A stretch of 64,000 nucleotides of DNA from Actibacterium sp. 188UL27-1 (GTDB lineage: Bacteria > Pseudomonadota > Alphaproteobacteria > Rhodobacterales > Rhodobacteraceae): contig NZ_JAFEUL010000005.1 in NCBI RefSeq assembly GCF_016901225.1, positions 62,001-126,000 of the forward strand. Reading direction: 5' to 3'. This document shows, piece after piece, positions 29,801 to 37,385 of the stretch. The number at the start of each line of letters is the position of its first letter. Position 1 is the first letter of the stretch. Position numbers and translations under genes: made by a program. The notes beneath the pieces were generated by a model. The model had not been told where the DNA came from and did no database searches. It saw only the letters and a program-made list of their open reading frames with translations.

Positions 29801-30281
29801 AGTCAGACTGGTGCAACGTGGTGGAGCTTTCGCCCGTGTGATCGTCACCCATGGCCATGATCACACCGCCATGGGGGGAGGTTCCGGCCATGTTGGCATG
29901 CCGCATCACATCGCCGGACCGGTCCACGCCGGGCCCTTTGCCGTACCACAGGCCAAAGACACCGTCGTAACGCCCCTCGCCCCTCAGTTCGGCCTGCTGA
30001 CTGCCCCATAGGGCGGTTGCCGCCAGATCCTCGTTCAAACCGGGTTGAAAGGTAATGTCATGGGCGGTCAACAACTTGCCCGCCCGCATCATCTGCTGAT
30101 CCACCGCGCCAAGGGGTGATCCGCGATAGCCGGTCACATAGCCTGCCGTGTTCAGCCCCGCTGCGGCATCGCGGGCCCGCTGCATCAGCATCAACCGGAC
30201 CAATGCCTGTGTCCCGTTCAGCAAAACCGGTGATTTCGTCAGATCGAACCGATCATTCAGGCTGATGACCTGGTCATTCAT
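26880..30281 (-). CDS. Indolepyruvate ferredoxin oxidoreductase family protein (alpha-beta fusion)
   Basis: The 1133-residue fusion has an N-terminal pyrimidine-binding TPP domain (VTGYRGSPLGAVDQQMM), a second TPP domain (DGTYNHSGVQAIRAAL, FNDAVAMTGGQ), an iron-sulfur region with DICEGCGDCGVQSNC and CNKDFSCVKGFCPSF, and a C-terminal gamma-type domain (ITGVGGTGVVTIGAILAMAA). It oxidatively decarboxylates aryl or branched 2-oxo acids in amino acid breakdown. GGGAGG precedes the ATG. It diverges from a LysR gene, with a LacI-type operator candidate in the gap. Confidence 0.93.
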   Translation of the reverse strand: MNDQVISLNDRFDLTKSPVLLNGTQALVRLMLMQRARDAAAGLNTAGYVTGYRGSPLGAVDQQMMRAGKLLTAHDITFQPGLNEDLAATALWGSQQAELRGEGRYDGVFGLWYGKGPGVDRSGDVMRHANMAGTSPHGGVIMAMGDDHTGESSTTLHQSDWAMVDAYMPIVSPAGVQEILDYGLYGWALGRFAGVWVGLKTMKDTVEATSVVDGDPHRMQFALPDFALPEGGLSIRLVDTPVEQEARMIDYKRFAAEAFSRANGMDKRVWGKPGAKIGFVAAGKNYLDLVHALSLLGIDAAEAERLGITTYKIGQVWPLDMHSFHDWAEGLDLIVVVEEKRKLIEVQVKEAIFDDRRGRRVYGWHKDGEELFATRYALDPVDIAAKLGVILCEEGRGTDGIKAGMARIDEARRADNASDIAARLPYFCSGCPHNSSTKVPEGSRAYAGIGCHYMVQWMDRETVGFTQMGGEGANWIGEAPFSTRDHVFQNLGDGTYNHSGVQAIRAALMAGTTITYKILFNDAVAMTGGQRNDGDLSADQICRELLAMGVGHVALVYDDKEDVDLSAFPSGVKRFERSDLQVAQEECSKINGVSAIVYVQTCAAEKRRRRKRGEFPDPDKRVFINTDICEGCGDCGVQSNCVSIVPVETELGRKRAIDQSSCNKDFSCVKGFCPSFVTIEGAKIRKDPVQEVTVPDLPAPRLPEIRGTHNLVITGVGGTGVVTIGAILAMAAHIDGKGAGMIEMAGLAQKGGAVHIHCRIAARPEHISAIRVATGEAHGVIGGDLVTTAGAKTLGLMGTGRTGAVVNAAEIVTGDFTRDTEFRIPNDRLKLSLEAKLKNGVQFFDASKLAKTLLGDSIFSNMMILGAAWQRGLVPLSMAAIKQAIELNKAAVEGNLKAFEYGRWAAVHPEEAGRVLTAEVVEKPRTPEQQIAFREAHLVAYQGPRLAKRYRKLVDPIADPALKLAVAKGYHKLLAYKDEYEVARLLRTSAEKAAAEFDGDLKLTYHLAPPLLSRTGPDGRPKKRAFGAWMARAFPVLARFKALRGTPLDPFGYTAERKMERRLIREYEADMARLLTQVTPDRMEAAMALAALPLQIRGFGPVKEKAAETAALRKAELWAAFEAGPHHLQQAAE

Positions 30282-30385
30282 GATGCGCTACCTCCCCGTT
30301 TCGCTGCCCTTATGTTAGGTCACATTTCCTGACCTACCAAACAAAAAATGCGGCATTCCGTCGAAGGGGCTGTCACTGCCAGGGC

Positions 30386-30399
30386 CGTTAGCGATAAAA
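30386..30399. promoter_or_regulatory. CceR/PckR-like operator candidate (weak)
   Basis: CGTTAGCGATAAAA in the iorAB/LysR gap matches the palindrome TGTTAGCGCTAACA at 11 of 14 positions and keeps the central CG typical of LacI-family operators. Ten bases are identical to the site before the second GAPDH gene (GTTAGCGATAA). Alone it would be weak evidence. Confidence 0.35.
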
Positions 30400-30435
30400 C
30401 CTTCCGCAGGGCCAATTCGGTCAGAAAGGTGCATC

Positions 30436-31347
30436 ATGGACTGGGACAAACTCAGAATCTTTCACGCCGTCGCGGATGCTGGTAGCCTGACCCATGCGGG
30501 TGAGGCCCTGCACCTGAGCCAGTCTGCCGTGTCCCGTCAGATTCGCACCCTGGAGGAAAGCCTGAACACCACCCTGTTCCACCGCCATGCCCGCGGTCTG
30601 ATTCTGACCGAACAGGGCGAGTTGCTGTTTGACGCCACCACGGCAATGAACAAACGCCTGGACACCGCCGCCGCCCGGATCCGCGATAGCGAGGAAGAGG
30701 TGTTTGGGGATCTGCGCGTTACCACGACCATCGGCTTTGGGTCGCTCTGGCTGGCCCCCCGCCTCGCCGGGCTCTACGAACAATACCCCGAGATGACCAT
30801 CGACCTGATGCTCGAAGAGCGGGTGCTGGACCTGCCCATGCGCGAAGCCGATGTCGCAATCCGCATGAAAGAACCCAGCCAGGCCGACCTGATCCGCAAA
30901 CGGCTGATGGGGGTGCGGATGCGCCTTTATGCAACGCCCGATTATCTTGATAAATTCGGAACACCGACCAGCTTCGCCGATTTGGGAAATCATCGTCTGA
31001 TCTGTCAGGCGGCCTCCAGCACGCAGGTGGCCGCCGGTGCCGCCCTGATCAATCATCTGCTCACGTATGATTTCGCCTCGCAACTGACCGTGAACAACTA
31101 CTTCGGGGTGCTGCAGGGTGTTTTAAACGATTTGGGCATCGGTGTTCTGCCCGATTATGTGACCCAAAACGCCCCCCGTCTGGTGCGAGTGCTGCATGAT
31201 GTGGAATCCGGTGAAGTTCCGGTATTTTTAGCCTATCCCGAAGAACTTAGGCAATCCAAGCGCATTGCCGCATTCCGGGATTTTGTGGTCCAGGAAATTC
31301 AGGCCCAAAAGAAACGCCAGCGAGAGGCGGGCATGTCCGCCGCCTGA
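30436..31347 (+). CDS. LysR-family transcriptional regulator
   Basis: The 303-residue protein has an N-terminal winged helix (LRIFHAVADAGSLTHAGEALHLSQSAVSRQIRTLE, split by the usual turn) and a LysR substrate-binding domain to about residue 295. AAAGG precedes the ATG. It is divergent from the indolepyruvate oxidoreductase gene and could control it, as LysR genes often act on the facing gene. The effector is unknown. A candidate small RNA follows 87 bases downstream on the same strand. Confidence 0.93.
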   Translation: MDWDKLRIFHAVADAGSLTHAGEALHLSQSAVSRQIRTLEESLNTTLFHRHARGLILTEQGELLFDATTAMNKRLDTAAARIRDSEEEVFGDLRVTTTIGFGSLWLAPRLAGLYEQYPEMTIDLMLEERVLDLPMREADVAIRMKEPSQADLIRKRLMGVRMRLYATPDYLDKFGTPTSFADLGNHRLICQAASSTQVAAGAALINHLLTYDFASQLTVNNYFGVLQGVLNDLGIGVLPDYVTQNAPRLVRVLHDVESGEVPVFLAYPEELRQSKRIAAFRDFVVQEIQAQKKRQREAGMSAA

Positions 31348-31397
31348 GTTATGCGTTGCATTCATGCCAGCTATGATAGCGGTCTGCGCATTTATTC

Positions 31398-31426
31398 CTT
31401 GAACGGTGAATGCCCGGCCCCTATCT
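31398..31426 (+). promoter_or_regulatory. Heat-shock-sigma (RpoH)-like promoter
   Basis: CTTGAAC (31398-31404), then 13 bases, then CCCCTATCT (31418-31426). This is close to the sigma-32 pattern CTTGAAA-N13-15-CCCCATNT and differs from the TTGACA/TATAAT pattern used elsewhere in the window. Expected transcription start is about 31434, at the foot of the hairpin. Confidence 0.6.
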
Positions 31427-31433
31427 CCATATC

Positions 31434-31508
31434 GTAGACGAAAGACCACTTGGTCTTGTCTATACCTCCCTGTTGGACTTGGGCCGAGTTTATCTCGGCC
31501 TTTTTTTT
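31434..31508 (+). ncRNA. Candidate small RNA (~75 nt)
   Basis: Three parts follow the RpoH-like promoter. First is a hairpin with outer stem TAGAC (31435-31439)/GTCTA (31458-31462), a two-base bulge, inner stem AAGACC/GGTCTT and loop ACTT. Second is an unpaired stretch containing TACCTCCC, able to pair with ribosome-binding sites. Third is a Rho-independent terminator with eight T. There is no ORF. The design and size recall stress-induced sRNAs of Rhodobacteraceae such as StsR, but identity is unproven. Confidence 0.65.
31482..31508 (+). terminator. Rho-independent terminator of the candidate sRNA
   Basis: Perfect seven-pair stem GGCCGAG/CTCGGCC with loop TTTAT, followed by eight T (31501-31508). 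It could also stop transcription coming from the LysR gene 135 bases upstream. Confidence 0.9.
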
Positions 31509-31529
31509 GCCAGATCGCCCAGCGGCATC

Positions 31530-31583
31530 CCTGTCCCCGCGGGGACAAAACCAAGGGCCATGTCGCCTGTCCCCGCGGGGATA
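31530..31583. repeat. Two tandem palindromes in the purL leader
   Basis: TGTCCCCGCGGGGACA (31532-31547) is a perfect 16-bp palindrome. TGTCCCCGCGGGGATA (31568-31583) is a second copy with one changed base, 36 bases later; the shared unit is CCTGTCCCCGCGGGGA. Both lie between the sRNA terminator and the purL start. They may be operators or hairpins in the purL leader RNA. Confidence 0.7.
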
Positions 31584-31662
31584 GTCCGGTCAGGGGCTTT
31601 TCCCCGCATCCCCTCTCCCCTATGAACAGGTCCGTACCGCGTCTGACGCCAAAGGGGATCCC

Positions 31663-33822
31663 GTGCACGAACCGCAAATCACCGACGATCTGATCGCGGC
31701 CCACGGCCTTAGCTCTGACGAATACCAGACGATCCTCGACATCATCGGGCGGACCCCCAGCTTTACCGAGTTGGGCATTTTTTCCGCCATGTGGAACGAG
31801 CATTGTTCTTACAAATCGTCAAAAAAGTGGCTCCGCACGCTGCCGACAGAGGGTCACCAGGTCATTTGCGGCCCCGGTGAGAATGCCGGCGTTGTCGATA
31901 TCGGCGATGGACAGGCGGTGGTTTTCAAGATGGAGAGCCACAATCACCCCAGCTATATTGAGCCTTATCAGGGGGCAGCGACTGGCATGGGGGGCATTCT
32001 GCGGGATGTCTTCACCATGGGCGCCCGCCCCATCGCGGCGATGAACGCGCTTAGCTTTGGCAGCCCGGATCACCCGAAAACCAAGTCTCTTGTTGCCGGT
32101 GTCGTGGCCGGGATCGGTGGCTACGGGAACTGCTTTGGGGTGCCGATGGTGGGCGGGGAGGTCCGGTTCGATCCGGCCTATAACGGCAACTGTCTGGTGA
32201 ACGCCTTTGCCGCCGGGTTGGCCGATGCGGACAAGATCTTTTACTCCGCCGCTTCGGGCATTGGCATGCCAGTTGTCTACCTGGGCGCCAAGACCGGGCG
32301 CGACGGTGTGGGTGGTGCCACGATGGCCAGTGCGGAATTCGACGACACAATCGAAGAGAAACGCCCGACCGTGCAGGTCGGCGATCCCTTCACCGAAAAA
32401 CGTCTGCTGGAAGCCTGCCTTGAATTGATGGCCTCGGGCGCCGTGATCTCGATCCAGGATATGGGGGCCGCCGGTCTGACCTGCTCCGCGGTCGAGATGG
32501 GGGATAAAGGCGGGCTTGGCGTCTCGCTGAACCTGGATGCCGTGCCGGTGCGCGAAGACGGCATGACCGCGTATGAGATGATGCTATCCGAAAGCCAGGA
32601 ACGCATGCTGATGGTCCTGCGCCCCGAAAAACAGGCGGAGGCCGAGGCGATCTTTGCCAAATGGGACCTCGACTTTGCCGTTGTGGGGCAGACCATCGCC
32701 GAGGATCGGTTCATCATCCGACATGGCGGAGAGGTCAAAGCCGACCTGCCGCTTTCAAACCTTTCGGGTGCGGCCCCGGAATATGACCGCCCCTGGCAGG
32801 CGACACCCCCTGCCCCCGATTTGGACCCTGTGCCGGAAATTGACCCAATCGACGCCCTGAAGGCCCTGATCGCCGCCCCCAACTATGCGGGTAAATCCTG
32901 GGTCTACGGTCAATACGATCAGACGGTCATGGCGGACACGGTGCGCACGCCGGGCCTGGGCGCCGGGATTGTGCGGGTACACGGCACCAACAAGGGCCTC
33001 GCCTTCACCTCTGACGTGACCCCGCGCTATGTGGCGGCCAACCCCGTGGAAGGCGGCAAACAGGCCGTGGCAGAGGCCTACCGCAACCTCACCGCAGTAG
33101 GGGCCCTACCCCTGGCGACCACGGACAATCTGAATTTCGGAAATCCCGAAAAACCCCATATTATGGGACAGTTAGTCGGCGCTCTTAAAGGAATCGGTGC
33201 AGCCTGCGCGGCGCTCGACATGCCCATCGTCTCTGGCAATGTCTCCCTTTACAATGAAACGGACGGTCAGCCGATCCTGCCGACCCCCACAATCGGGGCG
33301 GTGGGTTTGATCGCCGATCTGGACCATAGGATCACCGGCACCGCGCGGGCTGGGCATGTGCTGCTGATGCTGGGGGAGATGCAGGGACATCTGGGGCAAT
33401 CCGCTGTCTTGGCCGAAGTGTTCAACCGGACCGATGGCGACGCCCCTCCCGTTGATCTGGCGGCAGAGGCCATGGCGGGCGCGTTCATCCGGGACCAGAT
33501 CGATTGGATCGATGCCTGCACCGATATCTCAGACGGGGGGCTGGCCCTGGCTGCGTTCGAACTGGCCCTTGCCGGTGACGTTGGTCTGACGCTTGACCCC
33601 GCTGACACGCCGACCCTGTTTGGCGAGGATCAGGGGCGTTACCTGATTGCCTGCTCCTTTGACAAGGCGGAGGCGCTGATGATAGCCGCCGGTCAGGCTG
33701 GTCTCACGCTCGCCTCGGTCGGTCGGTTTGGTGGCGAAACCGTGAAGGTGGGCCCGTGCGAGGCAGAGCTTTCCGAGCTTCGCCTGATATACGAAACCGC
33801 ATTCGCCGACGCCCTGACCTAA
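31663..33822 (+). CDS. purL: Phosphoribosylformylglycinamidine synthase subunit PurL
   Basis: Small-type PurL (719 aa) of purine synthesis, working with PurS and PurQ (not in the window). Markers are [42 protein letters not shown] and [19 protein letters not shown]. The start is GTG 31663 with AAAGGGG before it. Two palindromes (31530-31583) lie upstream and may regulate it. Confidence 0.96.
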   Translation: MHEPQITDDLIAAHGLSSDEYQTILDIIGRTPSFTELGIFSAMWNEHCSYKSSKKWLRTLPTEGHQVICGPGENAGVVDIGDGQAVVFKMESHNHPSYIEPYQGAATGMGGILRDVFTMGARPIAAMNALSFGSPDHPKTKSLVAGVVAGIGGYGNCFGVPMVGGEVRFDPAYNGNCLVNAFAAGLADADKIFYSAASGIGMPVVYLGAKTGRDGVGGATMASAEFDDTIEEKRPTVQVGDPFTEKRLLEACLELMASGAVISIQDMGAAGLTCSAVEMGDKGGLGVSLNLDAVPVREDGMTAYEMMLSESQERMLMVLRPEKQAEAEAIFAKWDLDFAVVGQTIAEDRFIIRHGGEVKADLPLSNLSGAAPEYDRPWQATPPAPDLDPVPEIDPIDALKALIAAPNYAGKSWVYGQYDQTVMADTVRTPGLGAGIVRVHGTNKGLAFTSDVTPRYVAANPVEGGKQAVAEAYRNLTAVGALPLATTDNLNFGNPEKPHIMGQLVGALKGIGAACAALDMPIVSGNVSLYNETDGQPILPTPTIGAVGLIADLDHRITGTARAGHVLLMLGEMQGHLGQSAVLAEVFNRTDGDAPPVDLAAEAMAGAFIRDQIDWIDACTDISDGGLALAAFELALAGDVGLTLDPADTPTLFGEDQGRYLIACSFDKAEALMIAAGQAGLTLASVGRFGGETVKVGPCEAELSELRLIYETAFADALT

Positions 33823-33882
33823 GCAATCGGGCCAGGGCAATATGGTGATGGGCGCAACACAATTCATCAGCGTATGGAATAA

Positions 33883-33911
33883 TTAACAAAACATTCATTC
33901 ATTTTTATTAT
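33883..33911 (+). promoter_or_regulatory. Strong sigma-70-type promoter for the 82-aa ORF
   Basis: TTAACA (33883-33888), 17 bases, TATTAT (33906-33911); five of six matches at each element in an AT-rich island unusual for this window. Expected start is near 33918, about 45 bases before the ATG at 33963. Confidence 0.65.
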
Positions 33912-33962
33912 ACGTTTTGCAGTGATATTCCCGACCAGCATTCAGGATGAAAGGGAAGATCG

Positions 33963-34211
33963 ATGATATCTTGCAGCACCACTGACATCAGGTCCGCCAC
34001 GCCGTGGACTGCCAGATCCTTTATCATAGTCGCCTTGATTACCATTTTGGCCGGGGCTGTGACGCAGCTGGACAACGCGGATGCGTCGGACCCGCGCGAG
34101 GCGCCTGCCCTCTCACCCGTCGTCTATACGGACTGGCACGGAAATGTTGCGCGCTCCTCCTCTGCAATCGACCGGACCGCCAAGCTGGAGGCGCCCCAGT
34201 CCGATTTTTGA
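33963..34211 (+). CDS. Small exported or membrane protein, unknown function (82 aa)
   Basis: The ATG is preceded by AAGGGA and by a strong promoter. The N-terminal ~20 residues are polar, then one hydrophobic helix (SFIIVALITILAGAVTQL), then a polar tail (DNADASDPREAPALSPVVYTDW onward, to SDF). It is either a type II single-span protein or one with a late signal sequence. I do not recognise it. Its own promoter and the absence of a close neighbour suggest a stand-alone, well-expressed gene. Confidence 0.6.
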   Translation: MISCSTTDIRSATPWTARSFIIVALITILAGAVTQLDNADASDPREAPALSPVVYTDWHGNVARSSSAIDRTAKLEAPQSDF

Positions 34212-34367
34212 CCATGGCTTACCGATGCGGGCTGCCTGATGCGCGGCCCGCACTGATGCGCAACACTGATGCCATTGCCAATGTCAGCCCGCCCTCGGCG
34301 GTGATCTTGGTTGCAGGCGTGGCACCGGCATTCTATGCGAAGGCGAAACATAAGAACCCATATCGCC

Positions 34368-34841
34368 ATGCTCCGTTCCGCCACACCCGATGACCTTGAT
34401 TTCGTTTGCGCCCTCCAGGCCCGGCCGGAATACCATGCGCTGATTGCCGAAGATGGCCGGGACAGGTTGCTGGGATACCTGTCGGGAACATCGGAACAAC
34501 TGCTGATCTGGGCGCGCAGCGATACCCGGGAGGGCTTTGTGCTTTTGTCCGGTAACCTCCATGATGGGGGCAAGGTTGAGCTGCGCCGCCTGGCGCTGGA
34601 CCAACCCTGGCGCGGGCAAGGTCAGGCCTTGCTGGCCGATCTGATCACCTACGTCTTTGATACGATCGGGGCCTACCGGCTGTGGTTTGATGTGGCCGAC
34701 GACAATGATCGGGCGCGCCGGGCCTATGAACGCGCAGGGTTCATCCATGAGGGGACGCTGCGCAAACACTGGCATCGCCGCACGGGCGACAAGGTGGATC
34801 TGGCGCTGTATGGCATGCTGGCCGAAGACCGAAAGCCCTAG
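34368..34841 (+). CDS. GNAT-family N-acetyltransferase
   Basis: The 157-residue protein starts MLRSATPDDLDFVCALQ. The acetyl-CoA binding motif is LRRLALDQPWRGQGQALLADL, followed by FDVADDNDRARRAYERAGFI, typical of RimJ/RimL-like or small-molecule acetyltransferases. The substrate is unknown. Longer in-frame starts exist, but this one aligns with the fold. It lies before bolA on the same strand. Confidence 0.85.
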   Translation: MLRSATPDDLDFVCALQARPEYHALIAEDGRDRLLGYLSGTSEQLLIWARSDTREGFVLLSGNLHDGGKVELRRLALDQPWRGQGQALLADLITYVFDTIGAYRLWFDVADDNDRARRAYERAGFIHEGTLRKHWHRRTGDKVDLALYGMLAEDRKP

Positions 34842-34904
34842 TGCCCCTTGCGGGCCTGCGGCGCTGGCCCTAACTTCCGGGTAACTGGTATAAGGACATC
34901 GCCC

Positions 34905-35141
34905 ATGGCCCTGTTGGCCAAAGATATCGAAGAGCTCATCCGGGAAAGCTTTCCCACGGCGCAGATCACGGTGTCGGGTGATGACGGCGTGCATTTCGCG
35001 GCACAGGTGATTGATGAGAGCTTTCGCGGGCAGAACCGCGTCCAGCAACAACGCGCCGTGATGAAGGCGTTGAAGGGAAAGATGGACGGACCGAATGGCG
35101 AGTTGCATGCCCTTGCGTTGACCACGAAAGCACCGGAATGA
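34905..35141 (+). CDS. bolA: BolA-family protein
   Basis: The 78-residue protein starts [17 protein letters not shown] after AAGGAC and shows the BolA fold signature [25 protein letters not shown] (two blocks) and the [10 protein letters not shown] end. BolA proteins pair with monothiol CGFS glutaredoxins to hold a [2Fe-2S] cluster and sense iron. The partner grxD is directly downstream, with a small ORF between. Confidence 0.94.
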   Translation: MALLAKDIEELIRESFPTAQITVSGDDGVHFAAQVIDESFRGQNRVQQQRAVMKALKGKMDGPNGELHALALTTKAPE

Positions 35142-35275
35142 CAGCGATTTATGTCGTTCTGGCCGGTCTGCCCGGCCTTGGACTTATCCGGGCAGCAGAA
35201 CAGTTGCAGCGCCCAAAGAACCCACAGACTTATGCACAGGGCATGGTGCCCCTATATGCGAGGAGATCGAAATGA
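35138..35275 (+). CDS. Candidate small ORF bridging bolA and grxD (45 aa)
   Basis: ATG 35138 overlaps the bolA stop (ATGA), and the TGA at 35273-35275 overlaps the grxD start (AAATGA). The product starts with a hydrophobic segment ([17 protein letters not shown]) and ends in a basic tail (LYARRSK). The double overlap suggests coupled translation, but the second overlap could be chance since grxD has its own GAGGAG. I know no family. Confidence 0.4.
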   Translation: MTAIYVVLAGLPGLGLIRAAEQLQRPKNPQTYAQGMVPLYARRSK

Positions 35276-35634
35276 CCGAAGCGCAGGCCCAGATCAAAGA
35301 CACCGTGACCGCCAATGACGTTGTGCTTTTCATGAAGGGCACCAAATCGATGCCGCAATGCGGATTTTCGTCCCGTGTGGCGGGTGTGTTGAACTTTATG
35401 GGCGTCGAATTTGCCGATGTGAATGTGCTGGCCGATGACGGTATTCGCCAAGGGATCAAGGATTATTCCGACTGGCCGACGATCCCGCAGCTTTATGTCA
35501 AAGGTGAATTCGTGGGCGGCTGCGATATCATCACTGAGATGACCCTGTCCGGTGAGCTGGATACGCTTTTTCAAGAAAATGGCGTTACCTTCGACAAGGA
35601 TGCCGCTGACAAGATCCGCGAAGCCAACGGATGA
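35272..35634 (+). CDS. grxD: Monothiol glutaredoxin Grx4-type
   Basis: The 120-residue CGFS glutaredoxin has the motif [12 protein letters not shown], the [19 protein letters not shown] cis-Pro and glutathione-binding block, and a normal length. It carries and transfers [2Fe-2S] clusters, usually together with BolA encoded next door. GAGGAG precedes the ATG. Confidence 0.96.
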   Translation: MTEAQAQIKDTVTANDVVLFMKGTKSMPQCGFSSRVAGVLNFMGVEFADVNVLADDGIRQGIKDYSDWPTIPQLYVKGEFVGGCDIITEMTLSGELDTLFQENGVTFDKDAADKIREANG

Positions 35635-35661
35635 CGTGACGTCGTCCACCGGTCGCATGCG

Positions 35662-36177
35662 CTAACTGTGGATGACAACCAGGCCGTCCTGGGCCAAGGC
35701 GGCTTCGGCGATGAACCCTTTGCACGCCGCGAGGCTGTGAAGCAGCCACTGTAATCCGCCATCGGGATCGTCGGTCCAGTCGTTTGGATAGATGTCGTCT
35801 TCATCCAGGCGGCGTGCGTCATAGCGGGTTTTGATCCAGGCCGCATCAATCGGATCGAGCGCCGCGGCGATCTGCTTGACCACTTGGGGCGCATGGCCGA
35901 GGGGTGGCGCAAGGCCATATTCCTCTTCGGTCAAAGGGCGCCCGCCATACATGAAGCTGAGCGGGGTATCCCCCATCATCGCGCCGTCATTGAGCAGATA
36001 GTTCAAGCCGTCAAAGCTTTTGCCCAGATCAAGGGCGGCAGCGGTCCGCCGGATATCCGTGCCTTCGATCCGGGACGCGCCGGACAGGCTGATGAGATCG
36101 TCCAGAATATCCGGATCTTGCGAAATGGCGGTCAACTGCTCCGCACTCGACCGGACCAAGGTGCATGACATTCCCAT
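35662..36177 (-). CDS. DUF1877 (YfbM-like) family protein
   Basis: The 171-residue protein starts MGMSCTLVRSSAEQLTAI after GGGGAG. The family-like parts are SFDGLNYLLNDG, LSFMYGGRPLTEEEYG and the C-terminal LHSLAACKGFIAEAALAQDGLVV. Function is unknown in the family. It ends 28 bases from the convergent grxD end and starts about 45 bases beyond the candidate 6S RNA. Confidence 0.8.
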   Translation of the reverse strand: MGMSCTLVRSSAEQLTAISQDPDILDDLISLSGASRIEGTDIRRTAAALDLGKSFDGLNYLLNDGAMMGDTPLSFMYGGRPLTEEEYGLAPPLGHAPQVVKQIAAALDPIDAAWIKTRYDARRLDEDDIYPNDWTDDPDGGLQWLLHSLAACKGFIAEAALAQDGLVVIHS

Positions 36178-36219
36178 CGCTTTGCTCCCCAACATGGACA
36201 GACGCCAATGTGCGGACGG

Positions 36220-36370
36220 TAAGAGCGACGACAAGCCGCCCCGGGATGCTTGTGGTATCAACGGCAGAACTTGGCCGGTCGCTTCGGTAGTGTGATCAAA
36301 AGCTTGCCGATGACACGGGACGCCACGGGCAGATCAGATATGGCCCGCCGGGAACGGCTGAGGTGCAAAG
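36220..36370 (-). ncRNA. ssrS: Candidate 6S RNA
   Basis: The ~200-base gap right behind zapA, the usual place of ssrS, can fold as a long rod. The closing arm CAGCCGTTCC (36360-36351) pairs with GGGGCGGCTTG (36242-36232) with one bulge. An apical hairpin is formed by GTGTCATC and GATCACAC with one mismatch. The expected length of ~150 nt is right for alphaproteobacterial 6S RNA, which traps RNA polymerase in stationary phase. Ends are approximate and the central bubble was not verified. Confidence 0.45.
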
Positions 36371-36377
36371 AATGCCG

Positions 36378-36776
36378 TCAGGTCGCGGTCTTTTCCTCGG
36401 CCAAGGTCGCCAACGCTTCGGCCCGGGCCGCGATTTCCGACATGCCTTCGGTCACGGCGTCGGGGATCACCGGCACCTCGACCCGAACCTGGACCGGCTC
36501 CGCCGTAGCGCCGCTGAGGGCCGCGATCTGACCTGCCTGCTCCTTGACCTTTGCCTCTGCAGATTTGGCGCGATCCTCGAAAGCCGCCGTGCGGTCGGCG
36601 AGCATCAAGCCAGCCATCAACAGCATCCGCGCCTCCGGCATCCGGCCGATCTGTTCGACCAAGGTCGAGGCTTCATTGTTAAGCAACCCGGCTGCCGATT
36701 TCAGGAAATGCTCTTCGCCTTCCTGGCAGGCAACCTGAAAGGTCCGTCCGCCAATCTCGATACTCAGTTCCGGCAT
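36378..36776 (-). CDS. zapA: Cell division protein ZapA
   Basis: The 132-residue protein has the ZapA N-terminal domain ([20 protein letters not shown], with [13 protein letters not shown] and [12 protein letters not shown]) and a helical C-terminus. It cross-links FtsZ filaments in the division ring. Its ATG overlaps the stop of an upstream coiled-coil gene by one base, so the two are co-translated. Confidence 0.93.
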   Translation of the reverse strand: MPELSIEIGGRTFQVACQEGEEHFLKSAAGLLNNEASTLVEQIGRMPEARMLLMAGLMLADRTAAFEDRAKSAEAKVKEQAGQIAALSGATAEPVQVRVEVPVIPDAVTEGMSEIAARAEALATLAEEKTAT

Positions 36777-37156
36777 CAGGACGCCTCCGTGACCAGGGGG
36801 GCAAGTGCGGCGATCAGATCATCCAGTTCGGCCCGGTCCGCGGCCCGACTGGCTTTCAAATCAGCCTCGGCGGTTTCCAGCGCGCTGACCCGTTCCTGCA
36901 ATTGCTCTTTCTTTGCTTTGACCGCCGCGACCCGCTCGCGCAGTTGGGCATTGGCGGTCTGTTCGGCCTCTAACGCCTCTTTCAAGCCGGTAATCTCGAC
37001 ATCGGCTTCGGCGCGGGCGGTTTCGGCCCCAGCGGCCTGGGCCGCCGCAATCGCCTCGTCGGGGGCACCGGCACCGGGATCAAACCCCTGCAAAGCCTGG
37101 CCAATCCGATCCATGGCGACCGCTATTCGCTGTTCCAGTTCCGCAATATCCGACAT
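36776..37156 (-). CDS. Small coiled-coil protein upstream of zapA
   Basis: The 126-residue, Ala/Glu-rich protein is almost entirely helical with heptad-like spacing ([38 protein letters not shown]). GGGAGAG precedes the ATG. Its place directly before zapA and its shape suggest a division-ring partner, analogous to ZapB, but sequence homology cannot be claimed. Confidence 0.75.
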   Translation of the reverse strand: MSDIAELEQRIAVAMDRIGQALQGFDPGAGAPDEAIAAAQAAGAETARAEADVEITGLKEALEAEQTANAQLRERVAAVKAKKEQLQERVSALETAEADLKASRAADRAELDDLIAALAPLVTEAS

Positions 37157-37385
37157 GCGGTCTCTCCCTCGTGAATTCTTTGGTCCCGCCTCGCTGGTTT
37201 GGGCGAATCGTGAACCATCCGTTCGTCTGTCAGTTTATCGAAGCGCCAGACGGAATGCGCCCCCCTTTTGCGTCAACGGCTTACGGCGCGCTCTTCATCT
37301 CCTTGAACTTCACGCCGCCGCTGCTAAACCTGCCCTCGACGACCCGAAGGACGGGTCGGTTACCTGGCCGAAAGGAACCCCGCCC

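Noticed and set aside
36363-37385. N-terminal extension of transketolase
   Set aside because: The frame is open upstream but runs antisense through zapA and the coiled-coil gene; the TTG at 37386 with AAAGGA gives the normal family length.
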